This document shows, in pieces, positions 33,586-42,170 of a DNA stretch of 64,000 nucleotides. Made by a program: the position numbers and the translations under genes. The notes under the pieces are model-generated. The model was not told the origin of the DNA. It saw only the letters and a list, made by a program, of their open reading frames with translations, and searched no databases. This DNA is from Pedobacter africanus (GTDB lineage: Bacteria > Bacteroidota > Bacteroidia > Sphingobacteriales > Sphingobacteriaceae), in assembly GCF_900176535.1 (NCBI RefSeq), contig NZ_FWXT01000003.1:186001-250000 (forward strand), in the 5' to 3' direction. How positions within the stretch are numbered: the stretch's first letter is position 1; the number at the start of each line of letters is the position of its first letter.

Positions 33586-34830
33586 CTAATTGAAAAAAGC
33601 GGCCTCTTCTTCAGCTACAGATTTAAGCTGTTGCTCCGTATAGGTGTATTTCCCGGTATGGGCAATAAAAATATCTTTCTGCTCTAGTAATTCACGGTTG
33701 GCCAGTAAGCTTTTAAGGCTTACACTTCCAATAACATATTTATAGTCATCCCGGGTAAAGCGCTCTACAATATTCTCGATCTTTAATTTTTCAATGGTAT
33801 ATTCATGTGTGTAACGCAGGTAAACTTCCAGGTTTACATCGTCGGTATGTACCAGGCCATTATGCTGATGGTATTTTTTGTACTCATAGCGGTAATCGTA
33901 CCTTAAAGCTGCAATGTCCGATAAAACTGCCGCGCCTGTTGGATGGCCGCCTGCGCCTTTTCCGAAGAAGAACTGCTTGTCGGCAAACGCAGCCTGAACA
34001 GTAACGCCATTGTATTCATTCTCTACATTGAAAAGGAAATCGTCCGATTTTACGAATTTCGGCAATACATAGGTAACAACCTGCTTAGTGCTGATTTTGC
34101 GCGCAGTTGGTACCAGTTTAATTTTAAAGTTTTTCTCGCGGGCGTACCTGATGTCATTCTCCGACAGGTGTTGTATACCGATATTAAGAATTTTATCAGG
34201 GTTAATGAACAGCCCGTATGCGTGTGCAGTAGCAATGGCCAGTTTAAATTTAGGATCGTAACCACCCACATCCAGGATGGGGTTTGTTTCTGCAAAACCA
34301 AGGTCCTGTGCTTGCTTTAGGGCTATCCCATATTCCAGGTTCTCATTGAATATTTTGGATAAAATATAGTTTGATGAGCCATTGAATATACCACTGATGC
34401 CATGCAGCAACTCATTGTCGTAATACTCTTCCAGGTTACGGATGATCGGGATACTGCCACAAACTGCACCTTCATACAATAAAGAAACGTTGTGCTTCTC
34501 CTGTAGTTCAACAAGCTCAGCAAGGTGTGTAGCGATCATTTTCTTATTGGCGGAAACTACGTTTTTACCACTTATTAATGCTCTTTTAACAATGTTGAAA
34601 GCAACATCTGCATCGTCAATCAACTCTACAATGGTATTGATCTCCGTATTGTTTAGCAATACATCATGATCTGTTGTAAAAAGGTGGGCATCAAGCGTAC
34701 GCTTTTTCTCCGGGTTTTTGATGGCGATCTTAATGATTTCAAGGTTTAAATCCTGGCCACGAATGATATCGTGTAATCCCTGGCCTACAACCCCAAAACC
34801 AAATAATCCAATTTTAAGTTTCTTGCTCAT
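33586..34830 (-). CDS. hom: Homoserine dehydrogenase
   Basis: This 414-residue enzyme reduces aspartate semialdehyde to homoserine. The nucleotide-binding motif GLFGFGVVGQGLHDII (about 8-23) and the catalytic region LLYEGAVCGSIPIIRNLEEYY with GISGIFNGSSNYILSKI (about 135-170) are diagnostic. The C-terminal third replaces a standard ACT domain with a divergent segment. It is the last gene of the metY-metX-hom run; the gap after metX is 7 bases. In this position it supplies homoserine directly to MetX. Confidence 0.94.
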   Translation of the reverse strand: MSKKLKIGLFGFGVVGQGLHDIIRGQDLNLEIIKIAIKNPEKKRTLDAHLFTTDHDVLLNNTEINTIVELIDDADVAFNIVKRALISGKNVVSANKKMIATHLAELVELQEKHNVSLLYEGAVCGSIPIIRNLEEYYDNELLHGISGIFNGSSNYILSKIFNENLEYGIALKQAQDLGFAETNPILDVGGYDPKFKLAIATAHAYGLFINPDKILNIGIQHLSENDIRYAREKNFKIKLVPTARKISTKQVVTYVLPKFVKSDDFLFNVENEYNGVTVQAAFADKQFFFGKGAGGHPTGAAVLSDIAALRYDYRYEYKKYHQHNGLVHTDDVNLEVYLRYTHEYTIEKLKIENIVERFTRDDYKYVIGSVSLKSLLANRELLEQKDIFIAHTGKYTYTEQQLKSVAEEEAAFFN

Positions 34831-34837
34831 CTATTTA

Positions 34838-35896
34838 TTATGCTGTTTTATGTAATTTAATTATTTTCTTGTTTGTACTTTCTTTCAGGAAATTACCAAT
34901 GACATTCGTCAAGGTGTCTGTTTCAATTAAGAAACCATCATGGCCATAGGCCGATTTTAAACTGTAGAATTCTGCCCCCTGTATGTTACTGGCGAGATAT
35001 TCCTGTTCCGACTGCGGGAAAAGAACGTCGTTTTCAATACCGATCACCAGCGTATTGGCTTTTACCTGTGCCAGGGCCTCTGTAACACTGTTACGCCCCC
35101 TTCCGACATTATGGCTGTCCATAGCCTTGCTCAGGTACCAATAACTATAGGCATTAAAGCGTTTGCACAGCTTTTCACCCTGGTAGTTCTGGTAAGAGGA
35201 AGCCCTGAAGCCGCCTGTTTTATCGTTAACACTTTCCAATTGGGTTGCTGCGTAGGCATCGTATGTTCTGTAAGACAGTAGCGCAATGCTCCTGGCTACC
35301 TTTAAACCTTTTATACCGCCATCTGGTTTTTGAGCATAAAAACTGCGGTCGGCAGTAATGGCCAGGCGCTGACTTTCATTGAAAGCGATACCCCAGGGCG
35401 AGTGGAAGGCGTTGGTTGCAATGAGGATCAGGTTCTCAATAGCACCAGGATCTAACACTGACCATTCCAAAGCCTGTTGTCCACCCAATGAGCCACCGAT
35501 CAGGACCTTTATGTTGCTGATGCCCAGATGTGTAGCCAACAAACGGTGAGCGGCAACCAGATCCCGGATCGAAAACTCCGGAAAGGACAGGTAATAAGGT
35601 TGCCCTGTTACCGGGTTGGTACTTAACGGACTGGTACTGCCGTAATGCGACCCCAATACATTGGCGCAAATGATAAAATGCTCGTCAGGATTAAACAGGG
35701 CATTGTTGCCAAATAGCCCTTTCCACCAATCAAGCACATCCGAGTTTGCGGTAAGCGCATGGCATGCCCAAATTACATTGTCCTTTTTGGCATTCAGCTT
35801 TCCGTAAGTCTGGTAAGCAATATCTAGCTTACGCAGCTTTTTGCCGTTTTCCAGTTTGAAGGTCTTGGTGTAATGGTATGTGGAAATTGTACTCAT
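34838..35896 (-). CDS. metX: Homoserine O-acetyltransferase
   Basis: This 352-residue alpha/beta-hydrolase-fold enzyme activates homoserine with acetyl-CoA for methionine synthesis. The nucleophile elbow LIGGSLGGQQALEW places Ser136 as the catalytic residue, and SAYGHDGFLIETD near the C-terminus holds the catalytic His. WWKGLFGNNALFNPDEHFII is a family block. It lies between metY (25-base gap) and hom (7-base gap) behind the SAM-I riboswitch, which supports acetyl-homoserine as the product used by MetY. Confidence 0.95.
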   Translation of the reverse strand: MSTISTYHYTKTFKLENGKKLRKLDIAYQTYGKLNAKKDNVIWACHALTANSDVLDWWKGLFGNNALFNPDEHFIICANVLGSHYGSTSPLSTNPVTGQPYYLSFPEFSIRDLVAAHRLLATHLGISNIKVLIGGSLGGQQALEWSVLDPGAIENLILIATNAFHSPWGIAFNESQRLAITADRSFYAQKPDGGIKGLKVARSIALLSYRTYDAYAATQLESVNDKTGGFRASSYQNYQGEKLCKRFNAYSYWYLSKAMDSHNVGRGRNSVTEALAQVKANTLVIGIENDVLFPQSEQEYLASNIQGAEFYSLKSAYGHDGFLIETDTLTNVIGNFLKESTNKKIIKLHKTA

Positions 35897-35921
35897 TATA
35901 AATCTTGATAAAGGGTATTGT

Positions 35922-37226
35922 CTATTTTTTTATGCTGTTGAAAGCCTGTTCGAAATCTGCTTTGATATCGTCTATGTGTTCTATGCCTACTGATACCCGA
36001 AGCTGATTAGGCTTAACGCCCGCTGCCGCCTGCTCGGCTTCACTCAGCTGCTGATGTGTGGTTGCCGAAGGTTGTATGATCAGTGTTTTCGCATCTCCAA
36101 CATTTGCGAGATGGCTTACCAGTTTAAGGCTGTCTACCAGTGCAGTGGCTTGTGCCTTATCGCCTTGCAGCTCAAAAGACAATACTGCACCGAAGCCGTT
36201 TTGCAGGTATTTTTTTGCATTGGTATGGTATCGGCTGCTCTCCAGTCCAGGATAGCTTACACTTTTCACTGCAGGATGCGTTTCCAGCCAGGTTGCCAGT
36301 GCCAGCGCGTTGTCTACGTGGCGCTGTACCCGAAGCGATAAGGTCTCAAGTCCCTGTAACAGCAGGAAGGAGTTAAAAGGGGAGATAGCGGGACCAAAAT
36401 CCCGTAAACCCTCAACGCGGGCACGAATAATGAACTGGATGTTCCCGAAAGGCCCTCCAATGCCAAATACATCGTTGAATACCAGTCCGTGATAACCTTC
36501 AGAAGGTTCGGTGAACTGTTTAAATTTACCATTGCCCCAGTTGTAGGTCCCACCATCAACGATCACACCGCCAATGCTGGTGCCATGTCCGCCGATCCAT
36601 TTGGTGGCCGATTGTACGACAATGTGTGCACCATGTTCCAGAGGTTTAAACAGGTAACCTGCAGCACCGAAAGTATTATCGACGATCAGGGGAAGGTCGT
36701 GCTTATTGGCTATCGCCGATACCCTTTCAAAATCGATAATGCTGAAAGCCGGATTGCCTATGCTTTCCAGGTAGATGGCCTTGGTGTTTCCATCTATTTT
36801 GGCTTCAAAATCTGAAGGGTCATCGCCATTGGCAAATTTAACTTCGATGCCCAGGCGTTTAAATCCAACTTTAAACTGATTGTAGGAACCTCCGTACAAA
36901 TGAGAGGAAGAAACAAAGTTATCGCCCGATTCCAGTATGTTGTTTAAAGCAATAAACTGTGCCGCCTGGCCAGATGATACTGCGAGTGCGGCAACGCCGC
37001 CTTCCAGGGCAGCAATACGTTTTTCAAATACGTCCGTAGTCGGGTTCATGATACGGGTATAAATGTTTCCAAACTCTTTCAGGGCAAACAGGTTTGCACC
37101 GTGTTCAGAATTTTTGAAGCCATAAGAAGTAGTTTGATATATAGGAACGGCCCTTGAACCTGTTGTAGGATCTATTTCCTGGCCGGCATGTACCTGTAAA
37201 GTTTCGAATTTATGAGAAGCAGACAT
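35922..37226 (-). CDS. metY: O-acetylhomoserine sulfhydrylase
   Basis: This 434-residue PLP enzyme of the Cys/Met metabolism family converts O-acetylhomoserine and sulfide to homocysteine. FETLQVHAGQEIDPTTGSRA at the N-terminus, the PLP lysine in VVQSATKWIGGHGTSIGG and the C-terminal SVGIEHIDDIKADFEQAF are typical; the length of over 420 residues favours the sulfhydrylase over cystathionine synthases of about 380. It is the first structural gene of a run with metX and hom. Upstream lie, in order, a consensus promoter, a SAM-I riboswitch and a Cys/Met-rich leader ORF. Confidence 0.95.
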   Translation of the reverse strand: MSASHKFETLQVHAGQEIDPTTGSRAVPIYQTTSYGFKNSEHGANLFALKEFGNIYTRIMNPTTDVFEKRIAALEGGVAALAVSSGQAAQFIALNNILESGDNFVSSSHLYGGSYNQFKVGFKRLGIEVKFANGDDPSDFEAKIDGNTKAIYLESIGNPAFSIIDFERVSAIANKHDLPLIVDNTFGAAGYLFKPLEHGAHIVVQSATKWIGGHGTSIGGVIVDGGTYNWGNGKFKQFTEPSEGYHGLVFNDVFGIGGPFGNIQFIIRARVEGLRDFGPAISPFNSFLLLQGLETLSLRVQRHVDNALALATWLETHPAVKSVSYPGLESSRYHTNAKKYLQNGFGAVLSFELQGDKAQATALVDSLKLVSHLANVGDAKTLIIQPSATTHQQLSEAEQAAAGVKPNQLRVSVGIEHIDDIKADFEQAFNSIKK

Positions 37227-37281
37227 ATTTATCTTTTTATTTATATGGTTTGATTAATTTTTTTAGCGCTTACTCCCTGTA

Positions 37282-37315
37282 TAAGTATATAGCGGAGCAT
37301 GTTTGTTGGCGTACC
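37282..37315 (-). promoter_or_regulatory. Long imperfect hairpin between the leader peptide and metY
   Basis: On the minus strand TGCTCC-G-CTATAT pairs with ATACAG-GGAGTA around a 4-base ACTT loop, with one bulge and one mismatch. It ends about 55 bases before metY and has no T run, so it is not a standard terminator. A CCCATATGGG palindrome lies just upstream at 37313-37322. Confidence 0.4.
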
Positions 37316-37368
37316 CATATGGGCCTTCCGGATGGATCAAAAAGAATGCAAAAGGAAGATTTTAAGGA

Positions 37369-37446
37369 TTATTGCATGCAGCAACACATACACATGGTAT
37401 GTTTGGGGCAACAATAATGACGAAGAATTGAAATAATCGTTTTCAT
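37369..37446 (-). CDS. Cys/Met-rich leader peptide upstream of metY
   Basis: A 25-codon ORF from ATG at 37446 to TAA at 37369 begins MKTIISILRHYCCPKH. It has six Cys (12, 13, 19, 21, 22, 23) and three internal Met (18, 20, 24); its last eight residues are MCMCCCMQ. Nine of 25 residues are sulfur amino acids, which is very unlikely by chance in front of a sulfur-assimilation operon. The ATG is eight bases after the closing strand of the SAM-I riboswitch. I infer a translation-sensing attenuator or coupling device responding to charged tRNA-Cys and tRNA-Met. No canonical terminator follows, so the mechanism is open. A Cys-Cys-Cys attenuation peptide is known in mycobacteria, providing a precedent only by analogy. 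Confidence 0.7.
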   Translation of the reverse strand: MKTIISILRHYCCPKHTMCMCCCMQ

Positions 37447-37453
37447 ATTTTTA

Positions 37454-37565
37454 ATTTATCTTTCCAAACGGCACCATGCCGGCTGGTCAGGAATTGGCAC
37501 CTTCTCCATTTTGGGAGGGTTGCCAGTGGGTCAAAGAGCCTGTCTCTCGCCACTTCTTTATAAAT
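37454..37565 (-). ncRNA. SAM-I (S-box) riboswitch
   Basis: The minus strand shows the S-box core in order: GCGAGAGACAGGCTCTTTGA, then CCCACTGGCAACC, a small hairpin CTCCCAAAATGGAG, then AAGGTGCCAATTCCTGACC and the GGCATGGTGCC hairpin. ATTTAT and ATAAAT flank the core as P1. The core lies about 45 bases after a consensus promoter and in front of metY-metX-hom, the expected SAM-repressed genes. No T-tailed terminator follows the aptamer; the leader ORF ATG lies right after P1, so control may be at translation of that ORF. Confidence 0.93.
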
Positions 37566-37614
37566 CAAACCGATTAGAGGTGTTGACTTGATTAGCTTTC
37601 GCCAAATAATGTCA

Positions 37615-37647
37615 CAAATGTAGGTTTAAGTGGTAAAATAATCAAAA
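37615..37647 (-). promoter_or_regulatory. Promoter of the riboswitch-metY-metX-hom transcript
   Basis: On the minus strand TTTTG at 37647-37643, a 20-base spacer and TACATTTG at 37622-37615 fit the Bacteroidota consensus. Transcription would start near 37608, leaving an untranslated leader of roughly 380 bases before metY. Confidence 0.8.
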
Positions 37648-37724
37648 TTAAATTCTGAATATTTTTTAATATATTGATTATTAAATATATAAAGTTTTTA
37701 ATGGTGGTGATTTTAATTGTTTTT

Positions 37725-38840
37725 TTAACCTAAAGCTTGCTCAAAATCAGCAATTAAGTCATCAATGTGCTCAAGTCCAACAGATATCCGAATTAAATTT
37801 TGTGGGGTTTTGCTGTCCGGTCCTTCTACAGAGGCGCGGTGCTCCACCAGGCTTTCCACTCCTCCAAGACTGGTTGCCTGGGCAAACAATTTTACATTGT
37901 TTACAACTTTCCGGGCATCATCCGCATTGCCTTTCACCAATATCGACAACATTCCACCAAAGCCGCTCATTTGTGTTTTTGCAATTGCATGTCCGGGATG
38001 ATCGGGAAGGCCCGGATAAAATACCGCTGTTACCCGGGGATGTTTTTGCAGGTAAAGCGCAAGGGCCAGGCCATTTTCGCAATGTCCTTTCATCCGATAG
38101 GCCAGTGTTTTTAAACTCCGTGACAGCAGAAAACAATCGAACGGTGAAGGTACCGCACCACCTGTCTGCTGGATGTTCTTGATCCGTTCCCAGAATTCAT
38201 TTTGCTGAGCGGTAACCAGAACTCCCCCCAGTACATCACTATGACCGCCGATGTATTTGGTAGAGGAATGCATCACAATATCAGCTCCCAATGTAATTGG
38301 CGTTTGCAAGCTGGGCGAAGCAAAGGTGCTGTCGCATGCCAGGATCAGTCCTTCCGATTTTGCCAGTTGAGCAACAGCTTTTATATCTGTAATTTTTAGG
38401 AGCGGGTTGGAAGGGGTTTCAGTCCAGATGAGCACTGTGTTTTTTTTGATCTGCCTTCTGATCAGTTCAATATCTGTAAGGTCTATAAAATTGACTTCAA
38501 TAGTATCCGAAAATATCGTCAGCAGTATTTTTTTTAACCCCCAGTACATGTCATCCGGTGCAATGATGTGACTGCCAGGTTTTAAAGCCTGGAAAACAGC
38601 CATTCCAGCTGTATTGCCGGATGAAAAAGCACAGGCATCCAGGCCCTTTTCCAGGACTGTCAGCGTTTGCTCCAGTGCCGAACGGTTGGGGTTACTCACG
38701 CGGCTGTACATGTGTCCACCAGAGTAGCCACCATTGGCATCCCTTAAGAAGGTAGTTGACAAATTTATAGGTGCTGTAACATCTTTCGTGGCACTTTCAT
38801 ATAAATTTCCTGCATGTATTGCCAGTGTTTCTGCTCTCAT
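37725..38840 (-). CDS. metB: Trans-sulfuration PLP enzyme, cystathionine gamma-synthase/lyase type
   Basis: This 371-residue member of the Cys/Met metabolism PLP family has MRAETLAIHAGNLYE at the N-terminus, MYSRVSNPNRSALEQTL, the PLP lysine in MHSSTKYIGGHSDVLGG and SLGGVESLVEHRASV near the C-terminus. The length fits cystathionine gamma-synthase or lyase rather than the sulfhydrylase next door, from which it is clearly distinct. It could make cystathionine from activated homoserine or act in the reverse direction; the symbol is tentative. It lies upstream of the riboswitch promoter with a separate start and shows no S-box of its own. Confidence 0.8.
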   Translation of the reverse strand: MRAETLAIHAGNLYESATKDVTAPINLSTTFLRDANGGYSGGHMYSRVSNPNRSALEQTLTVLEKGLDACAFSSGNTAGMAVFQALKPGSHIIAPDDMYWGLKKILLTIFSDTIEVNFIDLTDIELIRRQIKKNTVLIWTETPSNPLLKITDIKAVAQLAKSEGLILACDSTFASPSLQTPITLGADIVMHSSTKYIGGHSDVLGGVLVTAQQNEFWERIKNIQQTGGAVPSPFDCFLLSRSLKTLAYRMKGHCENGLALALYLQKHPRVTAVFYPGLPDHPGHAIAKTQMSGFGGMLSILVKGNADDARKVVNNVKLFAQATSLGGVESLVEHRASVEGPDSKTPQNLIRISVGLEHIDDLIADFEQALG

Positions 38841-38956
38841 TATTATGGGGTTAAATGCTAAAATCTCCAGTTGAGGTATAACAATGTTAAAGGTAAAAAT
38901 AATTAACCCTAAGTTTTGGCAGGATTTATGTATTTAAAAAGTAAAAAATTCAAGAT

Positions 38957-39451
38957 ATGAAAAGAATATTCCTGATAGCAGCCATTTTATGCAGTTCATT
39001 AATGGTGTTGCAAAGCTGCTCACCAAAAGGTGCAGCTACTACCCAACAACCTTTAAAAAGAGGTAATGTAACCGGTAACTGGATCTTGAACGACATTACT
39101 TTTGAAGGGATTCCCCAGACTTCGGTAAAATCTTTGTTTGGAGAAAGTTCTTACAAATGTTTTGTAGGCAGTACCTGGAGGTTAACCAATAGCGGTAATG
39201 GTAGCTATAGCTTGCCTGGTGGTGCCGATTGCGCAGCCAAAACACAAACCATTTATTGGTCGGCCAGTACAAAAGAAGATACTTTCCAGTTTAAAAAGTT
39301 GTACGAAGGTGATAAAGCTAAAAATGTAACTGAAGGTTACAGAATGCTGCTTTCATCAACAGACGGACAGACAATGGTGATCAAAACACCTGTAGAATAT
39401 GGTACTACCACAGCATATATTGTGCTGAACTTCAATAAAGCCGCAAAATAA
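38957..39451 (+). CDS. Lipocalin-like lipoprotein
   Basis: This 164-residue protein has a lipoprotein signal peptide with the lipobox VLQS-C21, then a short Thr/Gln-rich linker and a beta-rich domain beginning GNVTGNWILNDITFEG, the GxW start seen in lipocalin-like proteins of Bacteroidota. Strands such as FVGSTWRLTNSGNGSYSLP and YGTTTAYIVLNFNKA support a barrel. It is expected in the outer membrane facing the periplasm. The ligand is unknown. It is divergent from the metB-like gene and ends before a palindromic terminator. Confidence 0.8.
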   Translation: MKRIFLIAAILCSSLMVLQSCSPKGAATTQQPLKRGNVTGNWILNDITFEGIPQTSVKSLFGESSYKCFVGSTWRLTNSGNGSYSLPGGADCAAKTQTIYWSASTKEDTFQFKKLYEGDKAKNVTEGYRMLLSSTDGQTMVIKTPVEYGTTTAYIVLNFNKAAK

Positions 39452-39547
39452 GTGGAAAATAACCGTTCTCTTCTAAGGCTGGAACACAGCTTCGCAATGT
39501 TCCCAGACCTTTTCAGAGCAGGTAATTTTTCTGGGAAAGCGTAAAAT

Positions 39548-39585
39548 AATAAAAAAGGAACCTGCATGCAGGTTCCTTTTTTATT
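39548..39585. terminator. Perfect 38-bp palindromic bidirectional terminator
   Basis: AATAAAAAAGGAACCTGCA and its exact complement meet at the centre, between the convergent lipocalin-like and YdeI-like genes. Confidence 0.93.
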
Positions 39586-39621
39586 TCAATGTATCTAGTT
39601 TAGGTTTATTGCTTAGCGGGT

Positions 39622-40230
39622 TTAACGCTCGTATTTCCAGTTTCTGTGTTTGCCTTCTGAAATCCATTCAGCAGCAGTTTTCAGCCTTTTTTCTCGGGTA
39701 GCTTCAGTTTTGGCTTCGGTAATCCATTCTATGTATTCCTTTTTTTGCGAAGGACTGAAATTGTTGAAATTTTGAATTGCAGGTGGTACTGCTGAAAGGC
39801 CTGCAAGAAAATAGTCCGGTATTTCCAGTACTTTTTTTTCTGCTGCAGGTTTTTTTATAAGTTTTACGCCTTCTTCGTTTAGTCTTACCGCATTTTTAAT
39901 GTAGGCTGTAAGGATGGCGTCATCTGGTAAATCGCTTACTGCTGTAATTCTGCCCAGCTGCCCCATGGCCTGTTCCTTTTCTTTTCCCAGTATTCCTGCG
40001 GGATCATCGAGTAATGTACTTTTCCAGAACCCAAATGCACAATGCGCCTTAAAGGATGCCATGCTGCAAACGGTACCTTTATATTCAAAATGGGGGAAGC
40101 CCCATTTGATGGTTTCCCTGATTTCATCGGAAGCCTGATGGATGAGCTTTCTGAGGTGCCTCAGAATGGGGTGTGCAAAGCCTGCTGAAGCATTGATATA
40201 GGTTTCAATCCTTGCGTCGTATTTCTCCAT
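39622..40230 (-). CDS. YdeI/OmdA-like protein with DUF1801 domain
   Basis: This 202-residue protein has an N-terminal DUF1801 segment (about 15-120: LRKLIHQASDEIRETIKWGFPHFEYKG) and a C-terminal OmdA-type segment (about 130-200) with VPPAIQNFNNFSPSQKKEYI and WITEAKTEATREKRLKTAAEW. This is the YdeI/OmpD-associated arrangement, linked in some bacteria to resistance to antimicrobial peptides; the actual mechanism is unknown. It stands alone between terminators. Confidence 0.85.
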   Translation of the reverse strand: MEKYDARIETYINASAGFAHPILRHLRKLIHQASDEIRETIKWGFPHFEYKGTVCSMASFKAHCAFGFWKSTLLDDPAGILGKEKEQAMGQLGRITAVSDLPDDAILTAYIKNAVRLNEEGVKLIKKPAAEKKVLEIPDYFLAGLSAVPPAIQNFNNFSPSQKKEYIEWITEAKTEATREKRLKTAAEWISEGKHRNWKYER

Positions 40231-40330
40231 GGTCGGTATATCTCTTATCTAAAGATAAGAAAGATCTGTCTTTTACACAGTGCTGACAGGTAAAATCGGT
40301 TTTTAAAACAGGTATCTTACGATTTTATGC

Positions 40331-40338
40331 TACTTTTG
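40331..40338 (+). promoter_or_regulatory. -7 box of the menaquinone operon
   Basis: TACTTTTG matches TAnnTTTG, 17 bases upstream of the mqnE start codon. No clear TTG at -33. Confidence 0.5.
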
Positions 40339-40355
40339 TTCATTATACATTACAG

Positions 40356-41549
40356 ATGGATACTACCTCAAAACTCGCATTGCTGCTGGAAGACACTGAG
40401 CTAAAGGCAGAACTTAAGGCAATTGCCCGGAAAGTTCAGCAGCAGGAAAGGATTACTTTTGATGAAGGCGTTTACCTTTATGAACATGCTGAACTTGGTT
40501 ACCTTGGCGTTCTGGCCAATTACATCAGGGAACAAAGGCATGGCGACCGTACTTATTTCAACCGCAACTTCCATATTGAGCCTACGAATGTATGCGTGTA
40601 CGACTGTAAGTTCTGCTCGTATTCCCGGATGATCAAACAAAAGGAAGAAGGCTGGGAAATGAGCGTTGAGGGAATGATGGAGGTATTGAAAAAATACGAT
40701 CATGAACCGGTAACCGAAGTGCACATTACCGGAGGTGTGGTGCCCAAACAAAACCTGGAATTTTACAGCGATTTTTTCAGGAAAGCAAAGGCACATCGCC
40801 CTGATCTTCACATTAAAGCATTAACACCAGTAGAGTATTACTACATATTTAAAAAAGCCAAATTAAGTCATTACGACGGAATGAAATACCTGCAGGAAGC
40901 AGGCCTGGATTCTATGCCGGGGGGCGGGGCTGAGATTTTTCACCCCGAGGTGCGTGAAAAGATTGCGCACGACAAATGCAATGCCGAACAATGGCTGGAT
41001 ATACATGAACAGGCACATAAACTGGGTATGAAAACCAATGCCACAATGCTTTACGGGCATATAGAACAGTTCTGGCACCGGGTAGACCATATGGAACGGC
41101 TGCGTCAGCAACAGGATAAGACAGGCGGTTTTCAGGCTTTTATACCACTTAAGTTCAGGAACCAGCACAACCAGATGGACCATGTGCCTGAAGTTTCCGT
41201 TATCGAGGATTTAAGGAACTATGCCATTGCCCGGATTTACATGGATAATTTTGACCATATTAAGGCTTACTGGGCCATGATCAGCAGGCAGACGGCACAG
41301 CTGTCGCTGAACTTTGGGGTAGACGATATAGACGGTACATTAGACGATACTACCAAAATCTATTCCATGGCAGGTGCAGAAGAGCAGCATCCTGCAATGA
41401 GCACCCAGGAACTGGTAAACCTGATCAGGCAGGTAAAACGTAAACCGATTGAAAGGGATACCCTGTACAAGGTGGTAACAGATTATACAGATGTTACTTT
41501 TGGGGATGAGCCGAAACCACAATATTATAAATTGCCAGTAATCAACTAA
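40356..41549 (+). CDS. mqnE: Aminofutalosine synthase
   Basis: This 397-residue radical SAM enzyme joins the chorismate-derived 3-enolpyruvylbenzoate and adenosine in the futalosine pathway to menaquinone. The cluster motif CVYDCKFC (C80, C84, C87) follows FHIEPTN, and LDSMPGGGAEIFHPEVREKI near 187 is typical of MqnE. It heads an operon with a histidine phosphatase and mqnA. Its presence indicates the alternative, not the classical Men, route. Confidence 0.95.
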   Translation: MDTTSKLALLLEDTELKAELKAIARKVQQQERITFDEGVYLYEHAELGYLGVLANYIREQRHGDRTYFNRNFHIEPTNVCVYDCKFCSYSRMIKQKEEGWEMSVEGMMEVLKKYDHEPVTEVHITGGVVPKQNLEFYSDFFRKAKAHRPDLHIKALTPVEYYYIFKKAKLSHYDGMKYLQEAGLDSMPGGGAEIFHPEVREKIAHDKCNAEQWLDIHEQAHKLGMKTNATMLYGHIEQFWHRVDHMERLRQQQDKTGGFQAFIPLKFRNQHNQMDHVPEVSVIEDLRNYAIARIYMDNFDHIKAYWAMISRQTAQLSLNFGVDDIDGTLDDTTKIYSMAGAEEQHPAMSTQELVNLIRQVKRKPIERDTLYKVVTDYTDVTFGDEPKPQYYKLPVIN

Positions 41550-42161
41550 ATGGATAAGGAACTATACATCATCAGGCATGGTGAAACCGATTTAAACAAA
41601 CAAGGAATTGTACAGGGCAGAGGCATCAACAGCGACCTGAACGATACCGGCAGGATGCAGGCCGCCGCATTTTACAATGCTTATAAAGATGTGCATTTTG
41701 ATAAGATATATACCTCTAAATTAAAGCGTACACATCAAACCGTTAAAGGTTTTATTGATGCTGGTGTTTCTTGGGAACAATTGGAAGGGCTGGATGAGCT
41801 GGCCTGGGGCATATGGGAAGGGAAACCTAATGATGAAAATGCCATTTGTGCATTTAAAGGCCTGATGGAGCAATGGGAAGCCGGAGACTATGATGCTCAT
41901 TTTGAAGGTGGCGAAAGTCCGAATGATGTGGTAAAAAGGGAACAGCAGGCGCTTGATATCATTAAAGCGGCTACAAATGAAAAAAGGGTACTGGTTTGTA
42001 TGCACGGCCGTGCCATGCGTTTGTTTCTCTGCCTGCTTACCAGAAAGCCCATCTCTGAGATGACGGAATTTCCGCATCAGAACACTACACTTTATAGGGT
42101 TGAACTCAGCGGCAACCAGTTTGTGATCACCGAGTTTAACAATACCGATCATTTAAAATAA
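41550..42161 (+). CDS. Histidine phosphatase-family protein
   Basis: This 203-residue protein has the RHGE motif at residues 9-12, with the phosphoacceptor His10, and the second conserved His in LVCMHGRAMRLFL near 150. It resembles phosphoglycerate-mutase-like and alpha-ribazole-type phosphatases; the substrate is unknown. The gene begins directly after the mqnE stop with no gap and is followed nine bases later by mqnA, so it is inserted in a menaquinone operon and could act on a pathway or side product. Confidence 0.9.
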   Translation: MDKELYIIRHGETDLNKQGIVQGRGINSDLNDTGRMQAAAFYNAYKDVHFDKIYTSKLKRTHQTVKGFIDAGVSWEQLEGLDELAWGIWEGKPNDENAICAFKGLMEQWEAGDYDAHFEGGESPNDVVKREQQALDIIKAATNEKRVLVCMHGRAMRLFLCLLTRKPISEMTEFPHQNTTLYRVELSGNQFVITEFNNTDHLK

Positions 42162-42170
42162 ATTCAACTG

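Noticed and set aside
37282..37315. Hairpin before metY as an intrinsic terminator.
   Set aside because: There is no T run after the stem on the transcribed strand.
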